Shown here: one piece after another, positions 8,510 through 17,027 of the stretch
Numbering within the stretch: the stretch's first letter is position 1
Layout of the letters: every line of letters begins with the position of its first letter
Source of the DNA: Candidatus Sulfopaludibacter sp. SbA3
GTDB taxonomy: Bacteria > Pseudomonadota > Alphaproteobacteria > Caulobacterales > Hyphomonadaceae
NCBI GenBank assembly: GCA_945888325.1
Contig: CAMDAC010000007.1
Coordinates: forward strand, 62,001 to 126,000
Direction of reading: 5' to 3'
DNA: 64,000 nt
Made by a program: the position numbers and the translations under genes
The notes under the pieces: model-generated
Told to the model about the DNA's origin: nothing
The model's database searches: none
The model's input: only the letters and a program-made list of their open reading frames with translations

Positions 8510-9973
8510 ATGACCGAGACGGGTGAGACATCCCTGCCGCGCGAGGGCATGCCGCCTACAAACACCGGCTTTGCGCAGACGCTCGGGCTATGGCTCGGCC
8601 CCGCGCTGGGGTTGATGATCGCACTGATTCCGGCGCCCGGCAGCCTGGAACAAAGCGCCATGCTGGTGGCCGGCCTGTTCGCGCTGATGGCCGTGTGGTG
8701 GGCGACCGAAGCGGTGCCGATGGCGGTGACCTCGCTGCTGCCGCTGGCGGTGCTGCCCCTGATCGGAGGGATGCCGCTGAAGGACATCGCGGCGCCCTAT
8801 GCAGACCCGGTAGTGATGCTGCTGCTCGGCGGCTTCATCGTGGCGCTGGCCATCGAGAAGTGGAGCCTGCACCGGCGCATCGCGCTCAATGTGCTGCGCG
8901 TGTCCGGCGCGCGCCTGAAGCTGCTGGTGGCCGGCGTGATGCTGACGACGGCGCTGCTGTCGATGTGGATTTCCAATACCGCAACCAGCCTGATGATGGC
9001 GCCAATCGTGCTGTCGGTCGCGCTGGCGGCCGGCGGCGGGCCACGGCTCGCGGTCGCGCTCTTGCTGGGGGTCTGCTACGCGGCCTCGATCGGAGGCCTC
9101 GGCACGCCGGTCGGCACGCCGACCAACCTGATCGCCATGGGCTGGCTGCGCGAGAATGCCGGCATCGAGATCGGCTTCAGCGAATGGATGGGCATCGGCG
9201 TGCCGATGATCGCGCTGATGCTTCCAGCGGCCTGGCTGATCCTGACCTGGGGGCTGAAATCCTCGCCCGATCAGGCGAAAGCCGCGAGCGAGTCCATCCG
9301 TGTACAGCATGGCGCGCTCGGCCGCATCTCGCGGGCGGAAGCGCGGGTGGCCATCGTGTTCGGCCTGATTGCAGGTGCATGGATCCTGCGCGAACAGCTG
9401 ATCAAGGTGCCAGCGCTGGCGGGCCTCAGCGACATGGGCATCGCCATGCTCGGCGCCGTGGTGATGTTCCTCGTGCCGCACGGCGATACCGGGCCGAAAT
9501 CGGCCGGGCGCGGCCGCGCACTGTTGGACTGGGACGACGGCAAGAACATTCCTTGGGATGTCGTGTTGCTTTTCGGGGGCGGCTTGGCGATGGCGGCAGC
9601 GATCCAGGCCTCGGGGCTGGCAGGATGGCTGGGCACCAGCCTGGCGGGCTTTGCGACCCTGCCCCCGGTGCTGCTGATCCTGATCATCGTGACGATCGTG
9701 GTTTTCCTGTCGGAGATCATGTCAAACGTGGCGGCGATGACGACCTTCCTGCCGGTGCTCGGCGCTCTGGCCGAGGCGACGGGACTGGACATCCGCAGCC
9801 TGGTGATTCCCTGCTGCGTCGCGGCCTCCTGCGGCTTCATGCTGCCGATTGCGACAGGTCCGAATGCCGTCGTGTTCGCGACACGGAAACTGACGGTGCG
9901 GGACATGGCGCGAGCGGGGCTGGCCCTGAACCTGGCGTGCATAGGGATCATCGCGCTCTACTTCGGCCTATAA
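8510..9973 (+). CDS. DASS/SLC13-family anion symporter
   Basis: A 487-residue inner-membrane transporter with about eleven to twelve hydrophobic segments. The ATG at 8510 follows GAGGA at suitable spacing. The two re-entrant hairpin motifs of the divalent anion:sodium symporter family are visible: WISNTATSLMMAP near residue 155 and EIMSNVAAMTTFLPV near residue 405. The preceding WWATEAVPMAVTSLLPL is also typical. Members import succinate, citrate or sulfate with sodium. The substrate is not predictable by eye; dicarboxylate is the commonest. Confidence 0.9.
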   Translation: MTETGETSLPREGMPPTNTGFAQTLGLWLGPALGLMIALIPAPGSLEQSAMLVAGLFALMAVWWATEAVPMAVTSLLPLAVLPLIGGMPLKDIAAPYADPVVMLLLGGFIVALAIEKWSLHRRIALNVLRVSGARLKLLVAGVMLTTALLSMWISNTATSLMMAPIVLSVALAAGGGPRLAVALLLGVCYAASIGGLGTPVGTPTNLIAMGWLRENAGIEIGFSEWMGIGVPMIALMLPAAWLILTWGLKSSPDQAKAASESIRVQHGALGRISRAEARVAIVFGLIAGAWILREQLIKVPALAGLSDMGIAMLGAVVMFLVPHGDTGPKSAGRGRALLDWDDGKNIPWDVVLLFGGGLAMAAAIQASGLAGWLGTSLAGFATLPPVLLILIIVTIVVFLSEIMSNVAAMTTFLPVLGALAEATGLDIRSLVIPCCVAASCGFMLPIATGPNAVVFATRKLTVRDMARAGLALNLACIGIIALYFGL

Positions 9974-10088
9974 GTGCGCGAAGGTACGTTTAATTGTAGG
10001 TTTTATGTTGACGTTCAGGGCCTTGCCCCTTAGCGGGCTGAATTTTGATGTCATATTTGTGACAACTTTCCTGCTCTATGGCGCCCGC

Positions 10089-10754
10089 ATGAAACGCACT
10101 TTCCTTGCCTTTGCCGTTGTGGCGGCGAGCGCCGCACCGGGCGCCTTTTCCGAGAACCAGATCTGGACTCAGGTCGAGCTCGCGAAGAAACCGTCCGAAA
10201 ACTCGCAGTTCGAGTTCGGCCTGACGACCGAGCTGCGCTACCAGCCGGACGGAGACCTCGACACGATCGAGGTGCGCCCGGGCGTGACCTATGACCTGCG
10301 CCAAGGGCTGAGCGTCAGCGGCGGCTATCTTTTCGCCAGCAACCGACGCGCGGGATCAGATCAGAGCGAGCACCGGCTGTGGCAGATGGCGAGCTATGAC
10401 CTGTTTTCAGAAGGCGAAGGCAGCATCGCCGGGCGTTCGCGCATCGAGGAGCGCTTTCTCGAAGGCGCGAGTGGTACAGGCTGGCGGCTGCGCCAGCAAT
10501 TTTCCTACACACGCCCCATCGGCGATACTGGTCTCGATCTGGCGCTGAGCGATGAGGCGGCGATTGGCGTGAACACCACCGATTGGGGAAATGCCAAAGG
10601 CCTGCAGGAGAACCGGGCCAAGGCCGCGGTGGAATAGCAGATGGCGGGTGCCGGATGGGAGGCGGGCTATCTCAACCAATACCGCAACGGCACAGGCGGC
10701 GCGTCCGACGAGACAAACCATCACATTTTCCTCGGCGTTTCGAAAGAATTCTGA
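10089..10754 (+). pseudogene. DUF2490 outer-membrane protein interrupted by an in-frame amber codon
   Basis: The frame encodes a signal peptide (MKRTFLAFAVVAASAAPGAF) and then a DUF2490-like beta-barrel (NQIWTQVELAKK, LTTELRYQPDGD, EHRLWQMASYDLF, RSRIEERFLEG, GWRLRQQFSY). It stops at TAG 10635-10637 after residue 182. The same frame stays open for 38 further codons to TGA at 10752-10754 and encodes the expected last strands (GWEAGYLNQYRNG, NHHIFLGVSKEF) with terminal Phe. The full product would have 221 positions. The TAG is followed by CAG. It is either a nonsense pseudogene, a sequence error or a readthrough site. The truncated product would lack the outer-membrane insertion signal. Confidence 0.85.
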
Positions 10755-10856
10755 CATTCCGTACAAAGAAAAAAGCGCGCCCCGTTGCCGGAGCGCGCCT
10801 CTTCAGTTTGCCGCTGAGGCAGCTACGCCGAAGCGCAGCGCCAGCAGCTGCCTGGC

Positions 10857-11066
10857 TTAAGCCAGTTCGATCGTGCTCACGGCGACCTTGCCGGAGCGCT
10901 GATCTTTAGCCGTGTCAAAATTGACTTTCTGGCCTTCGTTCAGGTGTGCGATGCCCGAGCGCTCAAGCGCGGTCACGTGCACGAAAACGTCGTTGCCGCC
11001 GTTTGCAGGCGCAATGAAGCCGAAGCCTTTTTGGCTGTTGAAGAATTTCACAGTACCGTTCGTCAT
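10857..11066 (-). CDS. Cold-shock protein (CspA family)
   Basis: A 69-residue single OB-fold protein that binds single-stranded nucleic acid and acts as an RNA chaperone. RNP1 is seen as KGFGFIAP and RNP2 as VFVHVTAL; it starts TNGTVKFFNSQ. ATG 11066 gives the usual family start. An in-frame ATG at 11072 adds two residues, and no strong Shine-Dalgarno distinguishes them. The ~210-nt stretch up to the thiolase gene holds no other gene and probably contains its promoter and 5' leader. Confidence 0.93.
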   Translation of the reverse strand: MTNGTVKFFNSQKGFGFIAPANGGNDVFVHVTALERSGIAHLNEGQKVNFDTAKDQRSGKVAVSTIELA

Positions 11067-11279
11067 AGTCATAGAAGTAAGTCTCATATAAGTTTGTGGA
11101 CTGACAATGCGTCAGCCCTTGCATATCGAATTTTGGAGGGGTTGTCTGAAACTGCGCCTTGTTAGGGGAGCTGCGCCTGAGTGGCCGGCCAATGTCGATA
11201 ACGGGCATATGCGCCCCTGACCTGCCAATAGCAAGTTATTTCTACGTTAGGCGCTGCGTAATCCGCCGTCTGAGAATTC

Positions 11280-12491
11280 TCAGTTAACGCGCTCGAAAAT
11301 CGCGGCCAGGCCCTGTCCGCCGCCGATGCACATGGTTTCAAGGCCGTAGCGTGCTTCGCGCCGGTCCATCTCGCGGAGCAGCGTGGCAAGGATCCGCCCG
11401 CCCGTCGCGCCGACCGGGTGGCCCAGCGAGATGCCGGAGCCATGCACGTTGAGACGGGCATAGTCATCGTCAGAGAAGCCCATCGCCTTGGTGCAGGCGA
11501 GCACCTGCGCGGCGAAGGCTTCGTTGAGTTCGATCAGGTCGAGATCCTTCAGTGTCAGGCCGGCGCGCTTCAGCGCTTTCTCCGTGGACGGAACAGGGCC
11601 GATGCCCATGACCGCCGGGCCGACGCCGGCGACGGCCCAGGAGACCAACCGGGCGAGCGGCTTGAGGCCGTACTGGTCCGCCATTTCGCGCGTCATCACG
11701 AGGCAGGCCGAGGCGCCGTCATTCTGGCCGCTGGCATTGCCGGCCGTCACCGTCGCCTCGGAGTCCTGCTTCAGGCGGATGGCTTTCAATTTGCCGAGCA
11801 CTTCGGCGGTGGAGTCCGCACGCGGATGTTCATCGCGGGTGACCACCGTGTCGGCCTTCTTGCCTTTCACAGTGACCGGGATGATCTCCTGATCGAACAC
11901 GCCGCTCTTCTGCGCGGCAACCGCCTTGGCATGCGAGGCGGCTGCAAATTCGTCCTGGGCCGCGCGGGTGATCTGGTAGTCGCGCCGGAGGTTCTCGGCC
12001 GTCTCAAGCATGCCGCCGGGCACCGGGAAATTCTTGCCGCCTGCCGTAAGACGGCCTGTGATCAGACCGTCGTTGACAGTCATATTGCCCTGGCCGAGGC
12101 CCCAGCGCCAGTTGGTCGAGTAGAAGGGTGCATTGCTCATCGACTCGGCGCCGCCGGCGATCACGCAGTCCATGGCGCCGGTGGCGATCTGCATCGTCGC
12201 GTTGATGATCGCCTGCAGGCCGGAGCCGCAGCGGCGGTCGATCTGCATACCGCTCACTTCGATGGGCAGGCCCGCATCGAGCGCCACGACGCGGCCGAGC
12301 GCGGGCGCGTCCATCGAGGGATAGCACTGCGCGAAGATGACATCGTCCACCTTGTCCTTCGGCAGGCCGGTGCGCGCCATCAAGCCTTCGACGACGGTGG
12401 CGCCGAGCACATGCGCGTGGACATCCTTGAACGAGCCGCCAAAACCGCCGACCGCCGTGCGGACAGGTTCACAGATCACGACGTCGCGCAT
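11280..12491 (-). CDS. Acetyl-CoA C-acyltransferase (thiolase)
   Basis: A 403-residue thiolase that cleaves 3-ketoacyl-CoA or condenses acetyl-CoA in the cytosol. The ATG at 12491 has GGGAG upstream. The acylated nucleophile is Cys88 in DRRCGSGLQAI. The C-terminal His is in GISLGHPVGATGGR and the base Cys in MCIGGGQGLA. NEAFAAQ is also present. This fits a beta-oxidation or PHB-type thiolase of the FadA/PcaF class. No partner FadB gene is adjacent. A 14-bp palindrome, CTGAGAATTCTCAG, spans the stop codon. It is divergent from the dioxygenase gene, 173 nt away. Confidence 0.95.
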   Translation of the reverse strand: MRDVVICEPVRTAVGGFGGSFKDVHAHVLGATVVEGLMARTGLPKDKVDDVIFAQCYPSMDAPALGRVVALDAGLPIEVSGMQIDRRCGSGLQAIINATMQIATGAMDCVIAGGAESMSNAPFYSTNWRWGLGQGNMTVNDGLITGRLTAGGKNFPVPGGMLETAENLRRDYQITRAAQDEFAAASHAKAVAAQKSGVFDQEIIPVTVKGKKADTVVTRDEHPRADSTAEVLGKLKAIRLKQDSEATVTAGNASGQNDGASACLVMTREMADQYGLKPLARLVSWAVAGVGPAVMGIGPVPSTEKALKRAGLTLKDLDLIELNEAFAAQVLACTKAMGFSDDDYARLNVHGSGISLGHPVGATGGRILATLLREMDRREARYGLETMCIGGGQGLAAIFERVN

Positions 12492-12664
12492 GGCTTTCTC
12501 CCGAAGTTTTTGCTGGGGCGTTGATAGGCCGGGGGCAGGCCTTCGCGCAACTCCCGGCGGGGCCATACCGTTGCGGCATAGGTGTTAGGCCGACGGTGCA
12601 GGCTGACATTCCGGGCGCGCCCTCCCTAAATGGAAGGCTGCCGATGTTGCCGGAGGATTGCCTC

Positions 12665-13435
12665 GTGATTGCGCCGATCTTTGTTTCGCATGGTTCGCCG
12701 ACGCTGGTGTTTGACGACGTGCCTGCGCGGGACTTTCTCGTGGCGCTCGGCCAATCCCTGCCCCGGCCCAAGGCCATCCTCGTCGTCTCGGCGCATTGGG
12801 AGACGAACATTCCTGCGGTGAACGCCGTGGCTGTCAACGAGACGTTCCACGATTTTGGCGGCTTCCCGCAGATCCTGTTCGACCAGCGCTACCCTGCGCC
12901 GGGCGATCCGGCTCTGGCGGCGCGGATTGCCCGGCTGATCCGAGACTCCGGCCTGCCGGTGGGCATCGACACCGCACGCGGGCTCGACCACGGCGCGTGG
13001 GTGCCACTGAAGCTGATGTATCCGGCGAACGACATACCGGTGCTGCAACTGTCGGTTCAAACCCATCTGGGCGCCGCGCACCATTACAGGCTCGGCCAGG
13101 CGCTTCATTCACTGGCAAAAGAAGGCGTGCTGATCCTCGGCAGCGGCAGCTTCACGCATGACCTGCGCAGCGTCGACTGGCGCGGCAACAATGTGTCGCC
13201 CGGCTGGGTGACCGAATTTGCCGACTGGGTGAACGCCGCGCTGGCGCAAGGGCGCATCGAGGACCTGCTGAACTACCGGCGCCTCGCGCCGCATGCCGCG
13301 CGCAACCACCCGACGGAGGAGCATTTCCTGCCGCTATTTGTGGCGCTGGGCGCGGGCGGGACAGCGGCCACATCACTGCACCAGTCTCTGACGTTCAGTG
13401 TGCTGAGGATGGATGCGTTCGAATTTGCGGCTTGA
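12665..13435 (+). CDS. LigB-family extradiol ring-cleavage dioxygenase (DODA-like)
   Basis: A class III extradiol dioxygenase of about 256 residues. GTG 12665 is preceded by GGAGG at 8 nt. ATG 12644, with GGAAGG upstream, would add seven residues and remains possible. The metal and active-site His residues lie in FVSHGSP, VVSAHWET, LDHGAWVPL and GSGSFTHDL, the pattern of DOPA 4,5-dioxygenase-like YgiD proteins. It would open catechol-type rings with Fe(II) or Zn(II). The substrate is unknown. A hairpin separates it from the convergent enoyl-CoA hydratase gene. Confidence 0.88.
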   Translation: MIAPIFVSHGSPTLVFDDVPARDFLVALGQSLPRPKAILVVSAHWETNIPAVNAVAVNETFHDFGGFPQILFDQRYPAPGDPALAARIARLIRDSGLPVGIDTARGLDHGAWVPLKLMYPANDIPVLQLSVQTHLGAAHHYRLGQALHSLAKEGVLILGSGSFTHDLRSVDWRGNNVSPGWVTEFADWVNAALAQGRIEDLLNYRRLAPHAARNHPTEEHFLPLFVALGAGGTAATSLHQSLTFSVLRMDAFEFAA

Positions 13436-13444
13436 GCCTTCTCC

Positions 13445-13466
13445 CCTCTCCCGCTATCGGGAGAGG
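13445..13466. terminator. Bidirectional terminator-like hairpin
   Basis: A perfect 9-bp GC-rich stem (CCTCTCCCG / CGGGAGAGG) with loop CTAT lies between the convergent dioxygenase (stop 13435) and enoyl-CoA hydratase (stop 13481) genes. There is no T-run, so it is a weak intrinsic terminator at best. Confidence 0.45.
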
Positions 13467-13480
13467 AGTTCAAGCCCGGC

Positions 13481-14263
13481 TTAACCCTGCTGGTCCCGGC
13501 CCCGCGCTGTGACCTGCTTGCGCGCTTCCTCGACCGACTCGGCCGACACCGAGGCCGAATGCTCGATCGAGCGTTTGATTTCTTCCTTCATGGCCTTGCC
13601 GAACTCCATGCCGAAGCCGTCATCGATCAGCGCCTTGTACTTCTTCAGCAGCACCGGCTGCGTACCCGTCATCTCGGTCGCGAGTTGCAGCGCAGCGGGC
13701 ACGAGGTCTGCGGCGGGATAGACGCGGTTGACGAGGCCCCAATTCTCCGAGGTGTGGGCATCGATGAAGTTGCCGGTGAAGGAAAGTTCCTTGGCGCGGC
13801 TGATGCCGATCAGGCGCGAGAGTTTCTGCGACAGGCCCCAGCCTGGCACTATGCCAACGCGGGCATGCGTGTCGGCAAACTTGGCATTCTCCGAGGCGAG
13901 CAGCACGTCGCACATCAGGGCGAGCTCGAAGCCGCCCGTGATCGCGAAGCCATTGATCGCGCCGACGATCGGCCAGGGATAAGCCTCCAGCGCGGCGGCC
14001 ATGTTGATCGATTTGGAATCCTCATCGGCGCCGAGGGCAAAGCCGGTCTGGCCCGCTTCCTTGAGATCGATGCCGGCGGTGAAGGCGCGGCCGGCGCCCG
14101 TCAGCACGACGGCACGGATGCTCGCATCGTCCTTCAATTCGGTGAAGACGCGGACGATCTCGGCGCGCAGGGCCCGGTTGAGGGCGTTCAGCGCGTCCGG
14201 CCGGTTGAGGGTGACGAGGGCAACGGCGCCGTGGCGCTCGACGAGGACGATCTGTTCGGACAT
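13481..14263 (-). CDS. Enoyl-CoA hydratase/isomerase family protein
   Basis: A 260-residue crotonase. ATG 14263 is preceded by GGGAG. The oxyanion-hole segments are AGRAFTAGIDLKE and NGFAITGGFELALMCD; the Glu of GGFELAL matches the first catalytic Glu. The second catalytic Glu position (usually PE before GxxPGxGG) reads DTHARVGIVPGWGLSQ, a variant that recurs in the crotonase at 33394. Hydratase activity is therefore likely but not certain. The gene is transcribed alone on the minus strand, downstream of the operon that ends at 14341. Confidence 0.92.
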   Translation of the reverse strand: MSEQIVLVERHGAVALVTLNRPDALNALNRALRAEIVRVFTELKDDASIRAVVLTGAGRAFTAGIDLKEAGQTGFALGADEDSKSINMAAALEAYPWPIVGAINGFAITGGFELALMCDVLLASENAKFADTHARVGIVPGWGLSQKLSRLIGISRAKELSFTGNFIDAHTSENWGLVNRVYPAADLVPAALQLATEMTGTQPVLLKKYKALIDDGFGMEFGKAMKEEIKRSIEHSASVSAESVEEARKQVTARGRDQQG

Positions 14264-14340
14264 GGCGACTTCTCCCTTGGGTGTTTGTGCAATGCTACCG
14301 CCGGGACTGGCCCCGCGCCAAGCCTGACCTTGGGGAGACC

Positions 14341-14826
14341 CTAGGCCTTCTTCTTGGTGATAACCCGGTAGAGCGCGATGCCCGCCGCGACGAGCGCGAT
14401 CAGGGCAGCGAGATAGAACAGGTTCATCTTCAGCGGCGAAACCCACTCCTTCGGCTCAAGCACATAGGCTGCGCCCGACAGCGTGATGGCCTGCAGCGTG
14501 TTCTCGGTGAGATCGACGATCAGCACGGCGAAACCGGGGATCGCCGCGAACGGGCCGAGCTTGCCAAAGAAGCGCCAGGCCATGCCGGCGAAGAATAGGC
14601 CGAAGCTCAGCGGGTAGGCCGTATCGAGAAAGACCGTGAGCCAGAAATGCGCGCTTCGTTCGCTGGGCGTCATTGCGTCGAACACAGCGCGTGTATCTTC
14701 AGGCCTTGATACCATGTCGAGGAACTGGCCGCCGACCATGGGCGCTGCGGCCCCGAAGGCCAGCGTCAGCGCAACCGTCAGCCCAAAGAGCATCCAGAGG
14801 ACGGGCGTGCGGGTAATGAAACTCAT
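14341..14826 (-). CDS. Small membrane protein of unknown function
   Basis: A 161-residue protein with four hydrophobic segments, near residues 8-30 (LWMLFGLTVALTLAFGAAAP), 62-82, 90-108 (FAAIPGFAVLIVDLTENTLQ) and 133-153. It ends in a basic tail RVITKKKA. I do not recognise a family. Its start codon overlaps the stop of the CinA-like gene as ATGA, so it is the third gene of a translationally coupled operon with the serine hydrolase and the CinA-like protein. Confidence 0.8.
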   Translation of the reverse strand: MSFITRTPVLWMLFGLTVALTLAFGAAAPMVGGQFLDMVSRPEDTRAVFDAMTPSERSAHFWLTVFLDTAYPLSFGLFFAGMAWRFFGKLGPFAAIPGFAVLIVDLTENTLQAITLSGAAYVLEPKEWVSPLKMNLFYLAALIALVAAGIALYRVITKKKA

Positions 14827-15578
14827 GCTTCGATCTCCGGTTTGACGCCGAGGGATTCGGCGAGTTCGACGAGTTGCTGGCGAACCCTTGCGAGCGCCTC
14901 GGGATCGATGGAACGGGCGACCAGCGACACACCGTTATTGTCCGGCCCGAGATACCAGGGGTACGAGCCGACCGAAACCTGCGGTGCTGCCGCATCGATC
15001 TCGCCCAGCTTCACCGCGAGATCGCCCTCGCGCAGGCCCTTGCCCTTGACGGTCACCTTGTGGACCACCGCGCCGGTTTGCAGGCGGTGACCAATGTCTT
15101 CGAGCATCGCCCGCGCGATCTGCGGCACGCCTGCAAGGGTGAAGACATTGCCGGTCTGGAAGCCGGGCGCGCCGGAGACCGGATTGGCCACGAGGCTCGC
15201 GCCATGCGGCACGCGGGCCATGCGCCGGCGCGGAGCTGTGAACTCGGTGTTCATCGACGCGTAGCGGGCGGCCATGTCGCGGATCGCGTCCGGATGTTCG
15301 GAGATGCCTACACCGAAGGCGGCTGCGATGGCGTCTGCCGTGATGTCGTCATGCGTCGGGCCGATACCGCCCGTCGTGAAGACATAGGTGTACTTCGCGC
15401 GCAGGGCATTCACCGCAGCGACGATCTCGGCCTCGATATCCGGCACCGTGCGGCATTCCATGACCGGAATGCCGAGAGGTTCCAGATACTGCGCGACCTG
15501 CTGCAGGTTGATGTCCCGCGTGCGGCCGGAGAGGAGTTCGTCCCCGATGAGGAGGACGGCGGCGGTGGGATTACTCAT
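14823..15578 (-). CDS. CinA-like / MoaB-type molybdopterin-binding domain protein
   Basis: A 251-residue protein made of the MoCF-binding fold of CinA (N-terminal half) without the C-terminal nicotinamide-nucleotide amidase domain. Seen: AVLLIGDELLSGRTRDIN, TTGGIGPTHDDITADAIA and the VSGAPGF segment near residue 135. In CinA this domain has ADP-ribose or NMN-related pyrophosphatase activity, and related short proteins are common in alphaproteobacteria. The start overlaps the end of the serine hydrolase gene by 8 nt and the stop overlaps the next gene by 4 nt, which points to coupled translation. Confidence 0.88.
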   Translation of the reverse strand: MSNPTAAVLLIGDELLSGRTRDINLQQVAQYLEPLGIPVMECRTVPDIEAEIVAAVNALRAKYTYVFTTGGIGPTHDDITADAIAAAFGVGISEHPDAIRDMAARYASMNTEFTAPRRRMARVPHGASLVANPVSGAPGFQTGNVFTLAGVPQIARAMLEDIGHRLQTGAVVHKVTVKGKGLREGDLAVKLGEIDAAAPQVSVGSYPWYLGPDNNGVSLVARSIDPEALARVRQQLVELAESLGVKPEIEA

Positions 15579-16899
15579 TCGGTGTTTCCAGAGCCTTGTA
15601 GACCAGACCGGCCGACTCTGTGCGCGCGTCGAAAGCCGGGCCACCATCGCCGAAGCGTTGCACCATGCCAACGAAGTAGAGCTTGTTGGCGGGGTCAACC
15701 CAGAACCAGGTGCCTGCCGCCCCGCCCCAGGTATAGGCGCCCTGTGGAAAACCGCGGGCGTTGTCAGCGTCGAGGATCACGGCGACGTTGAGGCCGAAGC
15801 CGACGCCCGCCGCTTCGCTGCTGGCCGTGCCGTCAAAGCCGAGGAAGGCGCCTTCCGGCAGCACATCGGTCGCCATCATCGCGACGGTTTCGGGTTTCAG
15901 GATCTGGACGCCGCCGAGACTGCCGCCATTTGCCAGCATCTCGGCAAAGCGCGCATAATCGTCCATCGTGCTGACAAGCCCGTGGCCTCCGCCTTCAAAG
16001 GCGATCATCCCCTCGCGGTACTGGAAAGCTGGCATCGGCAACGCGGCGAAAGCCCCCTGCTCTGCGCTCCAGCCCCAGACATCAGAGAAACGGTCATAGT
16101 CCGCCTCCGGAACAAAGAAGCCGCTATCCGTCATGCCGAGCGGGCCGAAAAGACGCGTCTCGAAGAACTCGCCCAGCGTCTGGCCGGACAGCCGCTCGAT
16201 CAGCGCGCCCTGCAGGTCCACCGCGATGGAATAGTCCCAGACTTCGCCCGGCTGGTGCAGTAGCGGAATGCTGGCCACCCGCGCCACCATCTCCTCCATG
16301 GTGGGGGACTGGAACACCTGCTTCTTCTGGAACATGTCGTTGACATAATCGCCGCCGCGCAGGCCGTAGCCGAAGCCGGCGGTGTGGCTCATCATTTCGC
16401 GGAGGGTTGCCGGGCGCGTGGCGGGCACGAGGATCGGCTCACCCGCCGCATCAAGCCCGGTGAACACCTGCATGCCCTCGAATTCAGGGAAGTATTTTGT
16501 GACCTGGTCGTCCAGCTGGAACGCGCCCTCTTCCCAGAGCATCAAGAGCGCGACGCCGGTCACCGGCTTCGACATCGAATAAATGCGCCAGATCGTGTCG
16601 TCTTCCACCGGCGCGGCATCGGCCTCGCGGCGGATGCCGTAGCGCACATCGCTGATGACCTCGCCGCCACGCACCAGACGGGTCGCAATCCCCTTGGCCG
16701 CGCCCTCCTCGACATAGGCCGCCATGCGGGCCTCAAGAGCGGCAATTCCCTCGGCGCTGAACGCCGGCAAGGGCGCTTCCACGACCAAGGACGCCGGCGC
16801 CGGCGCTTCGGCGGCAGGTGGCGCGCTGGCACAGGCCGCGAGGCCCAGCGCGGCCAGCAAGGCAAGGCTGGCCGCCTGGATTGACCGGGGTTTGCGCAT
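15571..16899 (-). CDS. Serine hydrolase lipoprotein (class C beta-lactamase family)
   Basis: A 442-residue exported enzyme with a lipoprotein signal: LLAALGLAAC places the lipidated Cys at about residue 23. The SxxK nucleophile is SMSK (in IYSMSKPVTG), the YxN-like motif is YSI in WDYSIAVDL, and a C-terminal GGAAGT replaces KTG. The motif MSHTAGF is typical of EstB/PBP-like esterases. It probably hydrolyses an ester or amide in the cell envelope rather than beta-lactams; the substrate is unknown. It is the first gene of the three-gene minus-strand operon. Confidence 0.9.
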   Translation of the reverse strand: MRKPRSIQAASLALLAALGLAACASAPPAAEAPAPASLVVEAPLPAFSAEGIAALEARMAAYVEEGAAKGIATRLVRGGEVISDVRYGIRREADAAPVEDDTIWRIYSMSKPVTGVALLMLWEEGAFQLDDQVTKYFPEFEGMQVFTGLDAAGEPILVPATRPATLREMMSHTAGFGYGLRGGDYVNDMFQKKQVFQSPTMEEMVARVASIPLLHQPGEVWDYSIAVDLQGALIERLSGQTLGEFFETRLFGPLGMTDSGFFVPEADYDRFSDVWGWSAEQGAFAALPMPAFQYREGMIAFEGGGHGLVSTMDDYARFAEMLANGGSLGGVQILKPETVAMMATDVLPEGAFLGFDGTASSEAAGVGFGLNVAVILDADNARGFPQGAYTWGGAAGTWFWVDPANKLYFVGMVQRFGDGGPAFDARTESAGLVYKALETPNE

Positions 16900-17027
16900 G
16901 CATTGTCTCCCTTGGGGGTTCGATGGCCTGTTTTCCGGCCAGGTTTCTGGGCCGCTACCTGACAGCGGGCGGCCGTTTCGGCAAGAAGGGAGTGGAAAAC
17001 CGGCGTGCGGCCTGCCATATTGAGCCG

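Noticed and set aside
10635-10637. Genome-wide recoding of UAG as a sense codon
   Set aside because: Several intact genes end at TAG with normal family lengths (587, 3071, 26069, 30647, 59177), so UAG still terminates.
11270-11283. 14-bp palindrome CTGAGAATTCTCAG at the thiolase stop codon
   Set aside because: No loop and no T-run, so not a terminator; it lies at the end of a gene, so an operator role is unlikely. Left as unexplained.
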